Under the pieces are notes generated by a model. The model saw only the letters and a list, made by a program, of their open reading frames with translations, did no database searches and had not been told where the DNA came from. From contig CM036251.1 in NCBI GenBank assembly GCA_020698575.1, forward strand, positions 32,987,288 to 33,051,287: a stretch of 64,000 nt of DNA, written 5' to 3'. Origin of the DNA: Bostrychus sinensis. Taxonomy: Eukaryota; Chordata; Actinopteri; Gobiiformes; Eleotridae. Position 1 is the stretch's first letter, and each line of letters opens with the position of its first letter. Shown piece by piece: positions 22,895 to 32,815 of the stretch. The position numbers and the translations under genes are program-made.

Positions 22895-23353
22895 TTAAGG
22901 GTCCTATAATATGCTTTTTTCAGGCTTTCCAAAATAAATTTGGACTCCTGTGCATTAGTAGTTCACATTTAATTACTTAATAATAATGTATATCTATGGA
23001 AAATGTCTTGGGGAGCTGTTACTTTTACTTTGAAGTGAACATTTAGATTAGATTATCTGAAGCCACCTACAGGCAACATTTGGGAATGGACAGAGGACGA
23101 AATAGATTTTTAGCATGACTATGAGCATGACGCTAACACAGATAAATGAGCTGACTGCCTCGTAGTGATGGCAATTTAAGCACCAAAATATTTTAGTGAG
23201 TCCCGGCACAGTGTATGGGCTTTAGAAATGCACAGGAGCACTTCCTGTTACTCAGCAAGAGCAAACATGCGTGGATGAAACAAAATACTATTCCAGCTAT
23301 GTTTTTGAGGTTGATGTTTTTATAGCATATTTAGTAGATTTAGGGGACCTAAA
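22895..23353 (+). mobile_element. TTAA-flanked MITE, copy 2
   Basis: It starts TTAAGGGTCCTATAATATGC and is collinear with copy 1 over its whole length (GGGGAGCTGTTACTTTTACT, AATGGACAGAGGACGAAATA, TATGGGCTTTAGAAATGCAC, AGCACTTCCTGTTACTC). The right end GGGGACCTAAAT has lost the exact TTAA. It lies in direct orientation about 1.75 kb from copy 1. Confidence 0.75.
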
Positions 23354-23399
23354 TAGTAGGACACCTTAAAAAATGATTAACTTTTGTATTTTTTTCTTA

Positions 23400-23545
23400 T
23401 TGGATACTCACCCATGGGCCATGGGATAGACTGACAGAGACATGGCAGCTATACTGTACCAACAGCCTCTGGGTGGGTCTTGCCCAAGGACAACCACCTC
23501 CCTCACAAGCTCCTGAGCCAATGGACCATTACACCTAGTTGCTAT
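23400..23545 (-). mobile_element. SINE family B fragment
   Basis: The minus strand contains GGCTCAGGAGCTTGTGAGG and, after it, GTCCTTGGGCAAGACCCAC, matching the head and GTCCTTGGGCAAGACA body of family B (compare 55108-55190). Confidence 0.55.
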
Positions 23546-23619
23546 TATGTTAATAATTTATTGATTTAAAATAATATTTATATTTTCTATTGGCCATTAA
23601 TTGATACATTTACTTCCCT

Positions 23620-23802
23620 TCATCTGGGTCTGGGAATTGAACAGATGACCTTCTTGCTGTGAGGCCAAGTGTGCTAACCACTTTGCCACAGTGCTGTCTG
23701 CATGTCAGCCCCTTCTTTATGTACTCTGGCTTCCTCCTACCATGTACAGACATACATGTGAAGTGGTGACTCAAAATTGCCCCAAGTGAATGAATGTATG
23801 TA
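23620..23802. mobile_element. Rearranged SINE family A, head and body in opposite orientation
   Basis: 23625-23700 is a SINE head on the minus strand (CACTGTGGCAAAGTGGTTAG, CTCACAGCAAGAAGGTCAT). 23715-23802 is SINE body on the plus strand (TCTGGCTTCCTCCTACCATG, GTGGTGACTCAAAATTGCCC). Either two fragments abut or one copy was inverted internally. Confidence 0.6.
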
Positions 23803-26164
23803 TGCTCCATCCTGAGACTGGAAGACAAAGTATATGGAGATACTGTGAATACTAGTAAAGCCAATACAGCTGGAAGACAGACTGAAATGGCCATCCTTCT
23901 CTTGGGGATTTTAATTTGAATCATATGCATATTTATCCCTTTATTCATGTTTTGCCTCATTTAGTCTTCAATATTGCCCATAGAAAACCGCAATGACCAT
24001 GAACCCAGTGGATTTTCTGTGCGCACATCTATAAACTAATGACTTTATCATCATTTGCCTTTCAATTTCCTTCATAAAATGTGGTGCTGATTCTGATATG
24101 AACTGGCCAAACACACAATAAGGCTTTTTTCCCGCACTGGTTAAATTATTCACAAAGCTTTTCTGCAATTCGCCGGAGCAAATTGCACATAGAGCCAGGG
24201 ACACATTTACGTCTGCCAGAGTGCTCATAATAGACTACTGATTGGCCTGTAGCACTGACAGATTCTAATTCCATTTGGGCGTAGATGACTGTATAATGGC
24301 AGTGTTTGAGTCGGGATGTGGGGAAAGTAGTGAGATGGGAGCTCGAACCTGGGACCTGCGCATAGTGTTATAAACAAAGTGGTATGCAAATGTCATCTGC
24401 GTATATGTATGATGCATTGGTTCCCATACTTGTGATATAGGGATAAAATATGGCCTTATACTTCATTACCTGTCAGTGGGTGGAACAGATGTAGAGTTAC
24501 ATGATTTGACCAGGATAATGTGTTTTTCTCTTTGCTAAATTTGCTAAAAATATAATCATGGCTCATTTTCACCATCATACCATTGACTTCCCTGTCAACA
24601 TTAAAAAAAAGTGTCCAGGAGCATTTTGTTTTAGAATTGGGCTAAATTAATCTGCAAATGAATACATTTCCCATTGGTGACAGTTCATTGTACAGTGGAT
24701 GATTGGGACATTTGAGCAGTGGCTCACTGTCAACAAGGGAAGCTGAGGTTCCCCTAAAACTTCATAAAATTAATGGTCCAATATGCACTGCTCAATTTCA
24801 CAAAATTAGATATTAAGTTACATTAAAAGTGACTACAATGCATTTAATTTCATGAGTATGTCGTTCATTACTTCAGAGCAGAGATGCTGTATAAATCCTA
24901 CTTTTTTTTTTTTTTTAAAGAAGGACAGATTTCAAAGTGTCAGATTGCATGTTTATTGTATTTGCAATGATCAAACCAATTTTAAAATGCTAATAAAAGT
25001 CCAGGTGCTTCTTTCTTTTCCATAGTGTACTGTATGGTCTTGTATACAATGAACAAAACAAATATTTTGATCATTGATTGTTCTGTTGATTCTTTTTTTG
25101 ATCAATTGTTTAATCCGATAGTGAAGCACAAGTAAATGCATGATAACCTGGCAGCCTAACAATGACATGTGGTTAGAACTTTGGTGTTGATTAAAATTAA
25201 AATTTGTGCACATACTCTTGTAACCACAAACTGTAACTTTTACATTCTCTCTTAGTTTCTGTGGCATTTTTGTCTGTCTTGGTAATAAAGCACCATCTTT
25301 AAGCACAGAATGCATTTCAAAGGCTATGAATACCCCAGATAACAATTAATCGGATTAATCATAATAATTGATTAACCGGATTAATTGTTGCAGCTCTAGT
25401 ATACAATGGAAAGGTAGGTCTGGCTTGAGAGCACTACGATTTGTAAATTTGGAGGGCCATTAGCAATTATTTCATAACGGAAGTCAAGGGTCATATACAA
25501 TCTTGATGTATTCCAAGTCCTGGCCCCCAGGCTGCACTGGACTTGTCTGCTCTAAACTGTCATTCTGTAAGCTTCATCTGCCTTCATGCAACCCCTAACA
25601 GACAACTGCTAAGAACAGTGCACTGCCCCACAGACTGAGAGAACATCTTCATTAGCTTGTTGCACATGTCACGGGTACAAAGCCTCCTGAGAATGAGCTG
25701 TCCTTGCTTAAAGATGACATCTGTGTTGTTTCAGTGCTGGAGCTGTCTTGCACCTACTCACATCCTTGGGGATTTCATGTTTCTTGTTTAGCAGGTGTAT
25801 GCTCAGGAGAACCAACAGTTGTTCCCTTGTATGCACAGTGCTATAGCAACATGATTTTCCTGTAGTCTCATGTCATCTCTCAGGCAGTTAGCCCACCTAT
25901 TACTCATTGGTTCACACACCTAGCATATTTTATTTATAGGCTACTTGATACATTTTATATAATTGTTCTGGCTCTGACAGACAGTGAATAGGACTTTCCT
26001 CTGTGTCTCTCCACTGTCTCACACAGAGAGAACCAAAGTCATGTGACTCTGGTCAGTGCCAGAGTCCTATGAGATATTTAACAAGGACAGACTACTAATA
26101 GACTAATAGGAGAAAGTAAAATGTAATGAAATGATTATCCCCCAAAACATATTCAGTCTACTAC
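23803..26164. other. Spacer with possible noncoding regulatory DNA
   Basis: No exon supported. 23890-24260 is complex, non-repetitive DNA with octamer-like ATATGCAT and ATTA cores and could be a conserved noncoding element. 24902-24920 is a T run. A hairpin lies at 25341-25389 (separate entry). Confidence 0.35.
25341..25389. repeat. Palindromic MITE end
   Basis: AACAATTAATCGGATTAATC pairs with GATTAACCGGATTAATTGTT around a short AT spacer. The adjoining TGCAGCTCTAGT resembles the end of a common fish MITE that begins with AGAGCTGCAACAATTAAT. The rest of the element is not evident. Confidence 0.5.
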
Positions 26165-26435
26165 AGTCAGTCCTGTTATTTGAGGCTGGACTCTCAGATT
26201 GACTTTTGCGTTGCATCACTGCAGGGGAAGATGCAGTCGGAGCAGAGCAGCGTTGCTCTCACTGTCAGTGCGTATTATGATCACGCAAAATTCTCATTTA
26301 CATATCAGATTTGTGGCAGAAATTACTTGCACAGTTTTTCTTCTTATACCACACGCAAAATGCCCACAAATAGCAAACGCTATTTTTTAAACTGCACTCG
26401 CAATTTAGCACCTGTCCAATAAATCTGGCATCGTG
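26165..26435 (-). mobile_element. Harbinger-like end fragment
   Basis: CAATTTAGCACCTGTCCAAT then AAATCTGGC at 26401-26430 is close to the inverted form of the left end at 26521 (GCCATATTTACTAAGACGGG, TGCTAAACTG). The preceding sequence (ACACGCAAAATGCCCACAAA, AGCAAACGCTATTTTTTAAA) is typical of fish PIF/Harbinger MITEs. Its other end was not located. Confidence 0.5.
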
Positions 26436-26667
26436 ATTTATTATACATTATATAAAAGCTTATCTGGACCTAAACAAGAAGTAGTGGTAATTGACTCCTC
26501 AGTTACACACACACACACTTAGGGCCATATTTACTAAGACGGGTGCTAAACTGTGAGTGCAGTGAGAAAATATGCGGCCGCTATTAATGGGCGTGTTGCG
26601 CGTGAATTACTTAGACAAACTGCGTGGCCGGTAACAAACAGATGGGGCGGAACTATTGTTTTGCGTC

Positions 26668-26766
26668 ATGGAAGGTGCGGAAGTCGAATGCAAACGGAAG
26701 CAAAAATTTAACCAAGAAGAGCTGAAAGTGCTGGTGAATAATTTTTTCATCCGTCATGGCAAATAG
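26668..26766 (+). pseudogene. Myb/SANT-like Harbinger protein, N-terminal stub
   Basis: The frame MEGAEVECKRKQKFNQEELK continues with VLVNN and reaches a stop after 32 codons. The KRK..F.QEEL.VLV pattern is the start of the Myb/SANT-like (MADF-like) DNA-binding domain of Harbinger-associated proteins, known also from NAIF1-type relatives. The intact protein helps bring the transposase to element ends and into the nucleus. Here the domain is cut after its first helix by the internal deletion, so it cannot work. The ATG is at 26668 and the last Myb-like codons are near 26740. Confidence 0.75.
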
Positions 26767-26847
26767 ATCTGCACGCGTGGCAAACACTCTAACCCTACGT
26801 ATTTCTTCATTTCTTCTCCTTCGTCTCACACGAATCACAGCAGCCAT
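26740..26847 (-). pseudogene. Harbinger transposase, N-terminal stub
   Basis: The minus frame from the ATG at 26845-26847 reads MAAVIRVRRRRRNEEIRRVR, then VFATRADLFAMTDEKIIHQH. A short Arg-rich start followed by (V/F)xxRxDLFAM(S/T)DE and a helix leading to the catalytic domain is typical of fish Harbinger transposases. The DDE catalytic core is entirely missing. Beyond about 26740 the frame simply reads the antisense of the Myb-like stub. The two starts face each other, which marks the deletion junction. Confidence 0.65.
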
Positions 26848-27270
26848 CTGTGCAAAAGATTAGCACATCCTTCTACAACGTGCTAAATTTATACGCTATT
26901 TTTGCACGCAGACTGATGGAGACATCGCAGTTATATATGGTGTGATATTTGTGACATCTTGTGAGTGAGTGTTGAGCGCACGCAGTGTGACTGTCGCAAG
27001 CGCATACTTTACCATTTGAAAAGAGAATAATAATTTGCGCACAGAAACCTTTGTTCCATGCGCGCTCAACTCTGCCTACACGCTCGCTCAAAGTCTACCT
27101 AGGTGCTCGAGTACGGGGATGCCTGCTCACGCAACATCTTTGCTCAGACGACAACTCATTTCTGCTCGCGACTCTGGCTCTGTGCTCACTCGAGGTGGCA
27201 CAGGCAAACTACGATTGTAGTGAGCAGGACAGCCAATCACAGACTGGGATTCACAAATGTATAAGGCTTA

Positions 27271-27821
27271 GTTGACTCATGGCTCATCATAACAGGCTGC
27301 AGACTTAGCGTGCTAGCATTAGCGTTAGCATTAGCACAGCAGCTTTTTGAGTTCTGACCAGACTCGTCTATGAAGCAGCTAAGCCCCATCTCCTATATTT
27401 ACACTAACTCCAGGTAGAAGTCAGTCCATAAGCCATGCTTTTCTTTTATGGCACAGAGCTCATACAGCTGCTGAGCTAATGCTAATGCTAGTGCCACTGA
27501 ACAAGCCGTGCTAACGCCGTGCGTCAGTCTGCAGCCTGTTATGATGAGCCATGAGTCAACCAATCCTTAACACATTTACAGAAGCACATTTTAGTTTACA
27601 CTAAATATGATGAATTAAACTCGTCTCTTTATATTAGAGAGAGTTCTGTTATGATGCAGTGTGTAAATATAGGAGATGGGGCTTAGCTGCTTCATAGACG
27701 AGTCTGGTCAGAGCTCAAAAAGCTGCCGAGCTAATGCTAATGCTAACGCTAGCGCCATTGAATGAGCCGCGCTAACGCCATGCATCAGTCTGCAGCCTGT
27801 TATGATGAGCCATGAGTCAAC
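27271..27821. repeat. Nested inverted repeat inside the large one
   Basis: 27271-27404 (GTTGACTCATGGCTCATCAT, CAGACTCGTCTATGAAGCAG, CCCCATCTCCTATATTTACA) is the reverse complement of 27661-27821, with small gaps in the GCTAAT-rich part. Confidence 0.85.
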
Positions 27822-27919
27822 TAAGCCTTAACATATGTACAGGATCACATTTTAGTTTACATTAAATATGATGAATTAAACTTGTGTCTTTATATTAGAG
27901 AGAGTTCTGTTATGATGCA
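27455..27919 (+). repeat. Direct duplication, 205 and 210 bp
   Basis: 27455-27659 and 27710-27919 share AGAGCTCA, GAGCTAATGCTAATGCTA, CAGTCTGCAGCCTGTTATGA, GCACATTTTAGTTTACA (the second copy has TCACATTT) and ATTAGAGAGAGTTCTGTTAT in the same order. The second copy overlaps the right arm of the nested inverted repeat, so inversion and duplication both shaped this core. Confidence 0.85.
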
Positions 27920-28087
27920 ACTTGACGTTGATTAGATTAGCATGTTGTAGGCAGCTAACGTCAGACAAATGTGGACTGCTGGACCACTGTGTCCTCCTCC
28001 ATGTCTCCATGTCTTTTTAATGTAAAATATAAAATGTATATCCAGCTCTTGTTTGTATTTTTATTTTTTTTTTATTCTTTTTTTTTA

Positions 28088-28485
28088 GGGGGTGCACGGT
28101 GGCAGAACGGTTAGCGTTCTCGCCTCCCAGCAAGGAGGTCGTGGGTTCGAGCCCCGGGCGGACCAATACACACCATCACATGAACTCTCTGGGTGGAGTC
28201 TGCATATCCTCCCCGTGTTACCGTGGGTTCTCTCCGGGTTCTCCGGCTTCCTCCCACCATCCAAAGACATGCATGTGTTAGGTGAATTGGTGACTCTAAA
28301 TTGACCCTAGTGGATGAATGTGAGAGTGAATGGTTGTCTGTCTGTGTTCGTCTCTGTGTTAGCCCTGCGACAAGCTGGCCCCTGTCCAGGGTGTACCCCG
28401 CCTACGGCCCAAAGTTACTGGGATAGGCTCCAGTCACCTGCAACCCCTAACAGGAATAAGCGGTAGAAAATGAATGAATGAATGA
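28088..28485 (+). mobile_element. Full-length tRNA-derived SINE (family A)
   Basis: This is the most complete SINE in the window. Box A is TGGCAGAACGG (28100-28110) and box B is GGTTCGAGCCC (28144-28154), both fitting pol III internal promoter consensus at tRNA spacing. The body has GTGGAGTCTGCATATCCTCC, CTCCGGCTTCCTCCCACCAT, GGTGACTCTAAATTGACCCT and CTGTCCAGGGTGTACCCCGC. The 3' end is AATAAGCGGTAGAAAATGAA and an (AATG)n tail, the type copied by partner LINEs. It is the reference for the fragments listed elsewhere. Confidence 0.9.
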
Positions 28486-28985
28486 ATGTATTTTTGTAGA
28501 AAACAAGGTGACAGAGTAACTCTTGTGCATTGTTGTGAGTGGCCTGTTTTCTCCCACGGGTGATTGGAAGTGACGTTTTGTGGGTGTTCCCACCGTTGCC
28601 GACTGTATTTGATATAAATGATTGGATATAAGACAGCCAATCAGAAACATTTGTGAATCCCAGTCTGTGATTGGCTGTCCTGCTCACTACAATCGTAGTT
28701 TGGCCTGTGCCACCTCGAGTGAGCACGGAGCCAGAGTCGCGAGCAGAAATGAGTTGTCGTCTGAGCAAAGATGTTGTGCGAGCGAGCATCCACGTACTCG
28801 AGCACCTAGGTAGACTTTGAGCGAGCGTTTAGGCAGAGTTGAGCCCGCATGGAACAAAGGTTTGTGTGTTCAATTATTATTCTCTTTTCAAATGGTAAAG
28901 TATGTGTTTGCGACAGTCACACTGCGTGCGCTCGACACTCACTCTGTGCGCAAGAAGATGTCACAAATATCACACCATAGTTATA

Positions 28986-29175
28986 TTGCCCCAAACAACC
29001 TCTCCGACCGCCATCCAACACACCACCACAATCGCACTCACACATTCATACACCAGTGCCACAGTCACTGGAGGCAAGGTGGGTGAAGTGTCCTGCCCAA
29101 GGACACAATGGCAGTATGTACTGCAGAGATTGAACCACCTACTTTACAACCTCCTGAGCCACTGCTGCCACAGTG
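28986..29175 (-). mobile_element. SINE family B fragment
   Basis: The minus strand reads TGGCTCAGGAGGTTGTAAAG, then GGTTCAATCTCTGCAG (box B-like) and GTCCTTGGGCAGGACACTTC, then GTGTATGAATGTGTGAGTGC. It abuts the right arm of the large inverted repeat. Confidence 0.7.
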
Positions 29176-29244
29176 TACTCTGGTCTTGAAAACACCACTA
29201 GCAAACAATTTTTATGTTTACTCTGAGTTTGTGATGTACCACTA

Positions 29245-29392
29245 TTGTACCATTATACTACTACTACATTATACTACATTATTCTACAACAAATACTACT
29301 GATACTACTTCAATTACCACATCTACTTCTACTGCTACTACAAGTGCTTCTATTACAAATACTGCTACAGCCTTTACTACTACTTCTACTAG

Positions 29393-29427
<35 letters not shown>

Positions 29428-29600
29428 TTGCTGCTTCAGCTACAGCTACTACTACTACAATTACTAAATGCTTCCATTACAAATAATACTACAACTACTA
29501 CTACAATCAGTACTACCACTAAACTACCATTACCATCTTCACTACTACTACTACTACTACCACTACTACTACTTGTTTTACCACCATTACTGCTTGCCCA
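29245..29600. repeat. TAC-rich simple-sequence tract
   Basis: Imperfect TAC/TTC/TGC triplets surround a pure (TAC)n run at about 29393-29426. The Leu-rich frame across this tract is simple-sequence translation, not a gene. Confidence 0.95.
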
Positions 29601-30435
29601 AAGCAACTGTAACAGACTTCACAAAGCCCTAACATATAAAAATAACAGAACATGGGTAAAATGAATGAAGGATCAGTCAGTAGTATTAGTAGTACTGTTA
29701 CTGTGGAGTTGCAGTTTCATACCCAGCTCAATAAAAGTATTCCCTCTTGTCTGTGTACACTTGGTCCGGGACAGCGGTCCAATTAAACGACTTAGTCAAG
29801 CACTCCCTGCATCCCTGTGGACAAGTCATCATGATTGGTTCTGGGCTGATGAAAGGAGGCCGCCATATCTTTTTTTTTTTTTTTCTTACCAGTGTAAACA
29901 CACACACAAAACAAAAACACAAAAAAAAAAACAAAAAAAAAAACATACTGAATGATTCAATCAGCATGGTATTGTCTTGCCTTTGTTTAGATGCTGCAAT
30001 ACGAGGCTTTTGTTCGTAGTGGCATCCCGTATGACAAACATTCAACCCTCTCTTTGTCTGGGGAGAGGAAGGAGTGGAGCTGGAGGGCAATTCACAGACA
30101 GACAGAGAGACAGAGAGGCAGAAAGGCAGGTCCCGGGATGAGTCAGCGGGCCGTGGGCTCACACACGCTGGCCTGGTTATGGGAGGGGGGTAAATGAATG
30201 TAAAATAATGCCACTGCTTTTTTACTATGCAGAACAAATGCTTCCTCTCATTACTGCAGCAGACAAAGGCAGATGCTAATAAACACTGTAAAAAACAAAA
30301 AAACAACAATCCAGACATTCCAGATGCTTTGTATGCACCTCCCCAATTAGCAGCTGCAATAATGGAAGTAATTACTAGTCTGGTCTCTTGTCTTTTTTTT
30401 AAATAAGTGTATTAGTGCAGCGGAAGTAGTGGAAA
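29601..30435. other. Spacer, nothing recognised
   Basis: T run at 29870-29884, A-rich run at 29920-29942 and ordinary sequence between. The minus frame of 196 codons at 29728-30318 crosses these runs and lacks any motif. Confidence 0.5.
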
Positions 30436-30439
30436 TCTG

Positions 30440-30475
<36 letters not shown>

Positions 30476-31200
30476 TACTTCTACATAAAACAAAAGTGTC
30501 ACTTTTTATAGTAACTGAGTGTGAAGTCTATTTAGCTTAGGTAGAAAAGGACTTCTGCTATTATACTACTAATAGTGCTTCTTCTAAAAATACTCACTAC
30601 TAACACTTTACTATCATAACCACCACTACTACTACTTGTTATACCACCACTGCTATTACCACAGCAACTACTACTACTATTGCAAGTGCTTCTATTACAA
30701 ATACTAGTATAGCTACTACTACTTTCACTATCATTATACTACCATAACCTCCACAACTACTAGTACTACCACTACTACATCTATTACTACTATTACTACA
30801 GCTACTACTACTACTATTATAAGTGCTCCTGTTAAAAATACTACAGCTACTACTACTACTTCTATTTCCACCACCATTACTACTACTATTACTACTACTA
30901 CTACACTTCCATTACAAATACTATACGACTGCTACTGTCACTATTATCACTATACTACCATAACCACCACTACTACTGCTATTACAACCACTACTACTAC
31001 TACTATTACAAGTGCTTCTATTATAAATACTACTACAGCTACTACTACTCTTTCTATTATCACAATACTGCCATTACTGCCATTACTTACTTGTTCTACT
31101 ACCCCTATTACAAGTGCTTCTATTGCAAATACTACTATTACCATACTACCAATACCACCACTACTATTACTATTAACGCTACTACAACTACTACTACCCT
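30436..31200. repeat. TAC-rich simple-sequence tracts
   Basis: A pure (TAC)n run lies at about 30440-30469. A 600-bp field of imperfect TAC, TAT and TGC triplets follows at 30600-31195, with the recurring phrase AGTGCTTCTATTACAAATAC. The recurrence suggests growth by unequal exchange. Confidence 0.9.
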
Positions 31201-32058
31201 CTTGGCAATTGTGTTCAAAATATGTTTACTTATTTAATTTACTTGAATTCAGAAAGTACACAATATCAGAAAATGTACTACAAGATGTGAATGAATTACT
31301 TGAACAAAAGTATCTTGTCTCTTTCCCACTCTGAGTGTATTTTTAGCTCATAATAGTTCTTTTTCAGGATGTGCGCTTTGATTCAACTTCCTCCTTACTG
31401 TCTTTTGAAGTATTGTGTTTTACTCTTTTGCAAGTATAAAACCATTAGCTTTCATTCCTTTCTTGTTGACTGAAGTAGGTCACTCTGCATCCAGCCCAGG
31501 GCATCAAGAACATCATGGCTTAGTACTGCAATATTTGTATAACATCCTGATACTTGATGCTATAAAGATGGAGAACTGAAAAGTCTTTTGGTCTCACCTC
31601 TTCGTGTCCTACACTGTGTCATGTGCGAGACGTGGAAGTGTACAGGGTTATATAAATAGTGTTCTGATAGTCCTCATGTAGGCCACTGCCACTCACTCAG
31701 ACTGATATGGGCCAGTACTGAATAAGTCATGCTTACTGGGGATTGCCTCTGCAGATGACTTTTACATTGTAGTTGGTGCAGAGCTTTAGTACAATGGTTG
31801 GAAATGCAAAAAGACTTTAGGAACATTTTGAATTATTCCAACAAATTAAATAATTAAATTAAACAAATTAAATTAAATTTGTTAAATAGAGAGTGGTGGA
31901 TAATATGGAAGAAAATTAGGGCCACAGTAAGAAAAAAAAATTAGTAAGTTGTGGTCCTAAAACCTCTCCGGTAAGATAAACTTGATGTTACAAGATTTTA
32001 AAAGAAGTGGGCTGACTTTTTTGGTGGCACCTATGGGCAAAAGTACAGACTGTGTTAC
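31201..32058. other. Spacer, nothing recognised
   Basis: ACTTGAA and AAAGTAC words next to the TAC field resemble the AAGTA repeat at 38.8-39.9 kb. A short A/T palindromic stretch lies at 31840-31885. Confidence 0.4.
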
Positions 32059-32150
32059 CACCTCATGTGACTAGCTACGGTAGCCCTGTAGGGACATGCT
32101 TTTGTCTATGAACAAACCCAACAGAAACCTATCTTAAGGTCATTTTATGA
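32059..32150 (+). repeat. Dispersed CCCTGCAGGG-type repeat, isolated copy
   Basis: AGCTACGGTAGCCCTGTAGG, GACATGCTTTTGTCTATGAA and CAAACCC match the units of the 42.95-44.3 kb cluster. Confidence 0.7.
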
Positions 32151-32619
32151 TGCAAAAATCGACTTCATAAATTGTCTAACCTTGGATTTAGCATCATCGC
32201 ATATAGCTAATAGTAGAGTCAAAAACAGCAGGTTGTACTATTTTTAAATTAAATTTACAATTACAATGTATTGCATTTCGGTGACAGAAATCAATAAATA
32301 AATAAATGTATAATAAATAAAAGAGGAAAAAATAAATAATAAAATAGAGCAAAAATAATTTAAAACAGAAATGAATAAACATAAAAAAATAAATACAGCA
32401 AGGAACAATGATAGTCCTTTATTTATTTATTTGTTTATTCGCTTTAACCAAAACTTACATCATTCAGCATTTGTTGTCCTGTTTAAATAATTATTTGTTA
32501 ATGAGAGCATATTATGATACAGACACATTTTGCCTGTCTGTCCTGGGAGAAGATCTCTCCTTGAATATGTTCTACATAAAGTTTCTTCTTTTTTCCCACA
32601 TTTGGGTTTTTTTTTTTTA

Positions 32620-32815
32620 GGAGTTTTTCCTTACTGAGAAGGAGGGTCTAAGGACAGAGGATGTCCTGGTTCTCTTTAGTTTAGTGTAGTTATTGTTTGT
32701 GTTGATTGTGTGTTCAGTTTGATTGTGTTTATGTTCGATTAACTGTTTGTGAAGCCCTTTGAAGCAACTATTGTTATGATACTGGACTATATAAATCAAA
32801 CTGAACTGAATTGAC
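32620..32815 (+). mobile_element. L2-type LINE 3' end
   Basis: GGAGTTTTTCCTTACTGAGA, AGGAGGGTCTAAGGACAG and GAAGCCCTTTGAAGCAACT, ending in ATATAAATCAAACTGAACTG with an AATTGA tail, is a common 3' UTR end of L2-clade LINEs in fish (family recalled from memory). Only the 3' end is present, as expected from incomplete reverse transcription. Confidence 0.65.

Larger units (their letters stand above)
26521..26929. mobile_element. Internally deleted PIF/Harbinger element
   Basis: The left end reads AGGGCCATATTTACTAAGAC then GGGTGCTAAACTGTGAG. The body holds the first codons of two convergent genes, a Myb-like gene on the plus strand and a transposase gene on the minus strand (separate entries), joined near 26740. 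Autonomous Harbinger elements carry exactly these two genes, so most of the interior was deleted. The right terminal repeat is not clear, probably cut by the inverted repeat that starts at 26930. Confidence 0.75.
26930..28983. repeat. Large inverted repeat with about 330-bp arms
   Basis: The left arm 26930-27260 and right arm 28648-28983 are reverse complements with roughly 90 percent identity by eye. Shared blocks include TGGTGTGATATTTGTGACAT, CTTTGTTCCATGCG, GTCTACCTAGGTGCTCGAGT, GACGACAACTCATTTCTGCT and AGCCAATCACAGACTGGGAT. The arms are CpG- and CTCGAG-rich. The 1.4-kb centre holds smaller repeats and a SINE. It is probably a foldback-type transposon; clear target duplications were not seen. 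Confidence 0.85.

Noticed and set aside
27271..27919. CRISPR-like or tandem array
   Set aside because: Repeats are few, long and partly inverted with no regular spacers. The setting is a eukaryotic transposon nest.
28100..28154. A genuine tRNA gene
   Set aside because: Box A and box B are present, but the unit continues into the SINE body with an (AATG)n tail and recurs as degraded copies. It is a tRNA-derived SINE, not a functional tRNA.
29245..29664. 139-codon Leu-rich frame
   Set aside because: It is the reading of a TAC/CTA microsatellite field.
29728..30318. 196-codon minus frame
   Set aside because: It crosses T and A homopolymer runs, giving Lys and Phe strings. No domain and no exon boundaries.
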